Under the pieces are notes generated by a model. That model made no database searches and was not told the origin of the DNA. It saw only the letters and a list, made by a program, of their open reading frames with translations. Positions 5,803 to 6,102 of a DNA stretch of 6,102 nt are shown piece by piece. Each line of letters begins with the position of its first letter. Position 1 is the first letter of the stretch. Where the stretch lies: assembly GCA_028751055.1 (NCBI GenBank), contig JAQZDD010000069.1, forward strand, positions 1-6,102, in the 5' to 3' direction. A program made the position numbers and the translations under genes. Source of the stretch: Euryarchaeota archaeon Ods04 (GTDB taxonomy: Archaea; Halobacteriota; Halobacteria; Halobacteriales; Halorutilaceae).

Positions 5803-6102
5803 ATGACGCTCCTTGGACAGTTCCTGCTCGGCGTCTACTTGGGCATCGTCACAGGCATCCTGCCGGGCGTCGTGGCTTGGAGTCTCGCATTCCTGTTCAA
5901 GTACTTCACGAAGGTCACTGTGCCCGCGCTCGGTGTGATGGTGCTCGCCGTCGCGCTCGCCGGCGTACAGGGCGGCTTGCTCGGTCTCTTGGACGTTCAG
6001 GGAGTCACCGCTGTCGTCGCGCTCCTAGTCGTCATGATGATTGCGATGTACAGCCACAGCAAGGGCGACGCCATGGGCGCGGAGTTCCCTCACCGAGTGA
6101 GC
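5803..6102 (+). CDS. Membrane protein resembling haloarchaeal TrkA-C (RCK-C) domain proteins, N-terminal part (cut by the right edge)
   Basis: One hundred codons are visible and remain open at the window end. The sequence has a hydrophobic helix at about residues 5-33 (containing GVYLGIVTGILPGVVAW), the amphipathic FLFKYFTKVTVPALG, a second helix at about 41-62 and a third at about 68-84, then the polar start of a soluble part (YSHSKGDAMGAEFP). This layout matches small haloarchaeal membrane proteins that carry a C-terminal TrkA-C domain and are annotated as potassium-transport related. That domain would lie beyond the window and cannot be checked here. The ATG at 5803 is chosen from the leaderless promoter spacing. 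An ATG at 5795 is out of frame and gives only three codons before its stop. A role in potassium or other ion handling is inference from recalled similarity. Confidence 0.65.
   Translation, partial: MTLLGQFLLGVYLGIVTGILPGVVAWSLAFLFKYFTKVTVPALGVMVLAVALAGVQGGLLGLLDVQGVTAVVALLVVMMIAMYSHSKGDAMGAEFPHRVS

Noticed and set aside
5795..5806. Three-codon mini-ORF (ATG at 5795) overlapping the start of the TrkA-C-like gene
   Set aside because: The TATA-like box at 5773-5780 predicts transcription starting at about 5803, so the mini-ORF would not be in the mRNA.

Overview
The window looks like chromosomal DNA of a halophilic archaeon, most likely class Halobacteria. The reasons are strongly acidic proteins (runs of Asp and Glu, few Lys), high GC in most genes (about 58-65% in hand-counted lines), AT-rich TATA-like boxes centred 25-28 nt before start codons with no leader, and family members with haloarchaeal-type sequences. 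No genus is assigned.

Layout: (1) 1-1128, minus strand: thrB (homoserine kinase), followed 4 nt downstream by the start of an unidentified multi-pass membrane protein that runs off the left edge. (2) 1129-1208: an 80-nt divergent intergenic region with two back-to-back TATA-like boxes, each placed for a leaderless transcript (thrB leftward, panB rightward). (3) 1209-2767, plus strand: panB (ketopantoate hydroxymethyltransferase, coenzyme A pathway) and rpiA (ribose-5-phosphate isomerase), overlapping by ATGA, with a strong Shine-Dalgarno sequence inside the end of panB. (4) 2789-3751: a protein of the DUF4268 type with an N-terminal segment resembling a PD-(D/E)XK nuclease. This gene is much more AT-rich (about 42-55%, mean near 48% over four counted lines) and looks like an accessory insertion. 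(5) 3748-5769: rqcH (NFACT family, homologue of bacterial RqcH and eukaryotic Rqc2), again overlapping the preceding gene by ATGA. (6) 5803-6102: the start of a small membrane protein resembling haloarchaeal proteins annotated with a TrkA-C (RCK-C) domain, under its own apparent leaderless promoter and cut by the right edge.

The four plus-strand genes panB, rpiA, the DUF4268 gene and rqcH are packed tightly enough (4-nt overlap, 21-nt gap, 4-nt overlap) to be one transcript. Three are conserved housekeeping functions with intact motifs. The odd member is the low-GC nuclease-like gene, which is wired by stop/start overlap to a ribosome-associated quality-control factor. I see no RNA genes, insertion sequences, CRISPR arrays or long repeats. 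I also see no clear undescribed multi-gene system; the DUF4268-rqcH pair is the most interesting lead.
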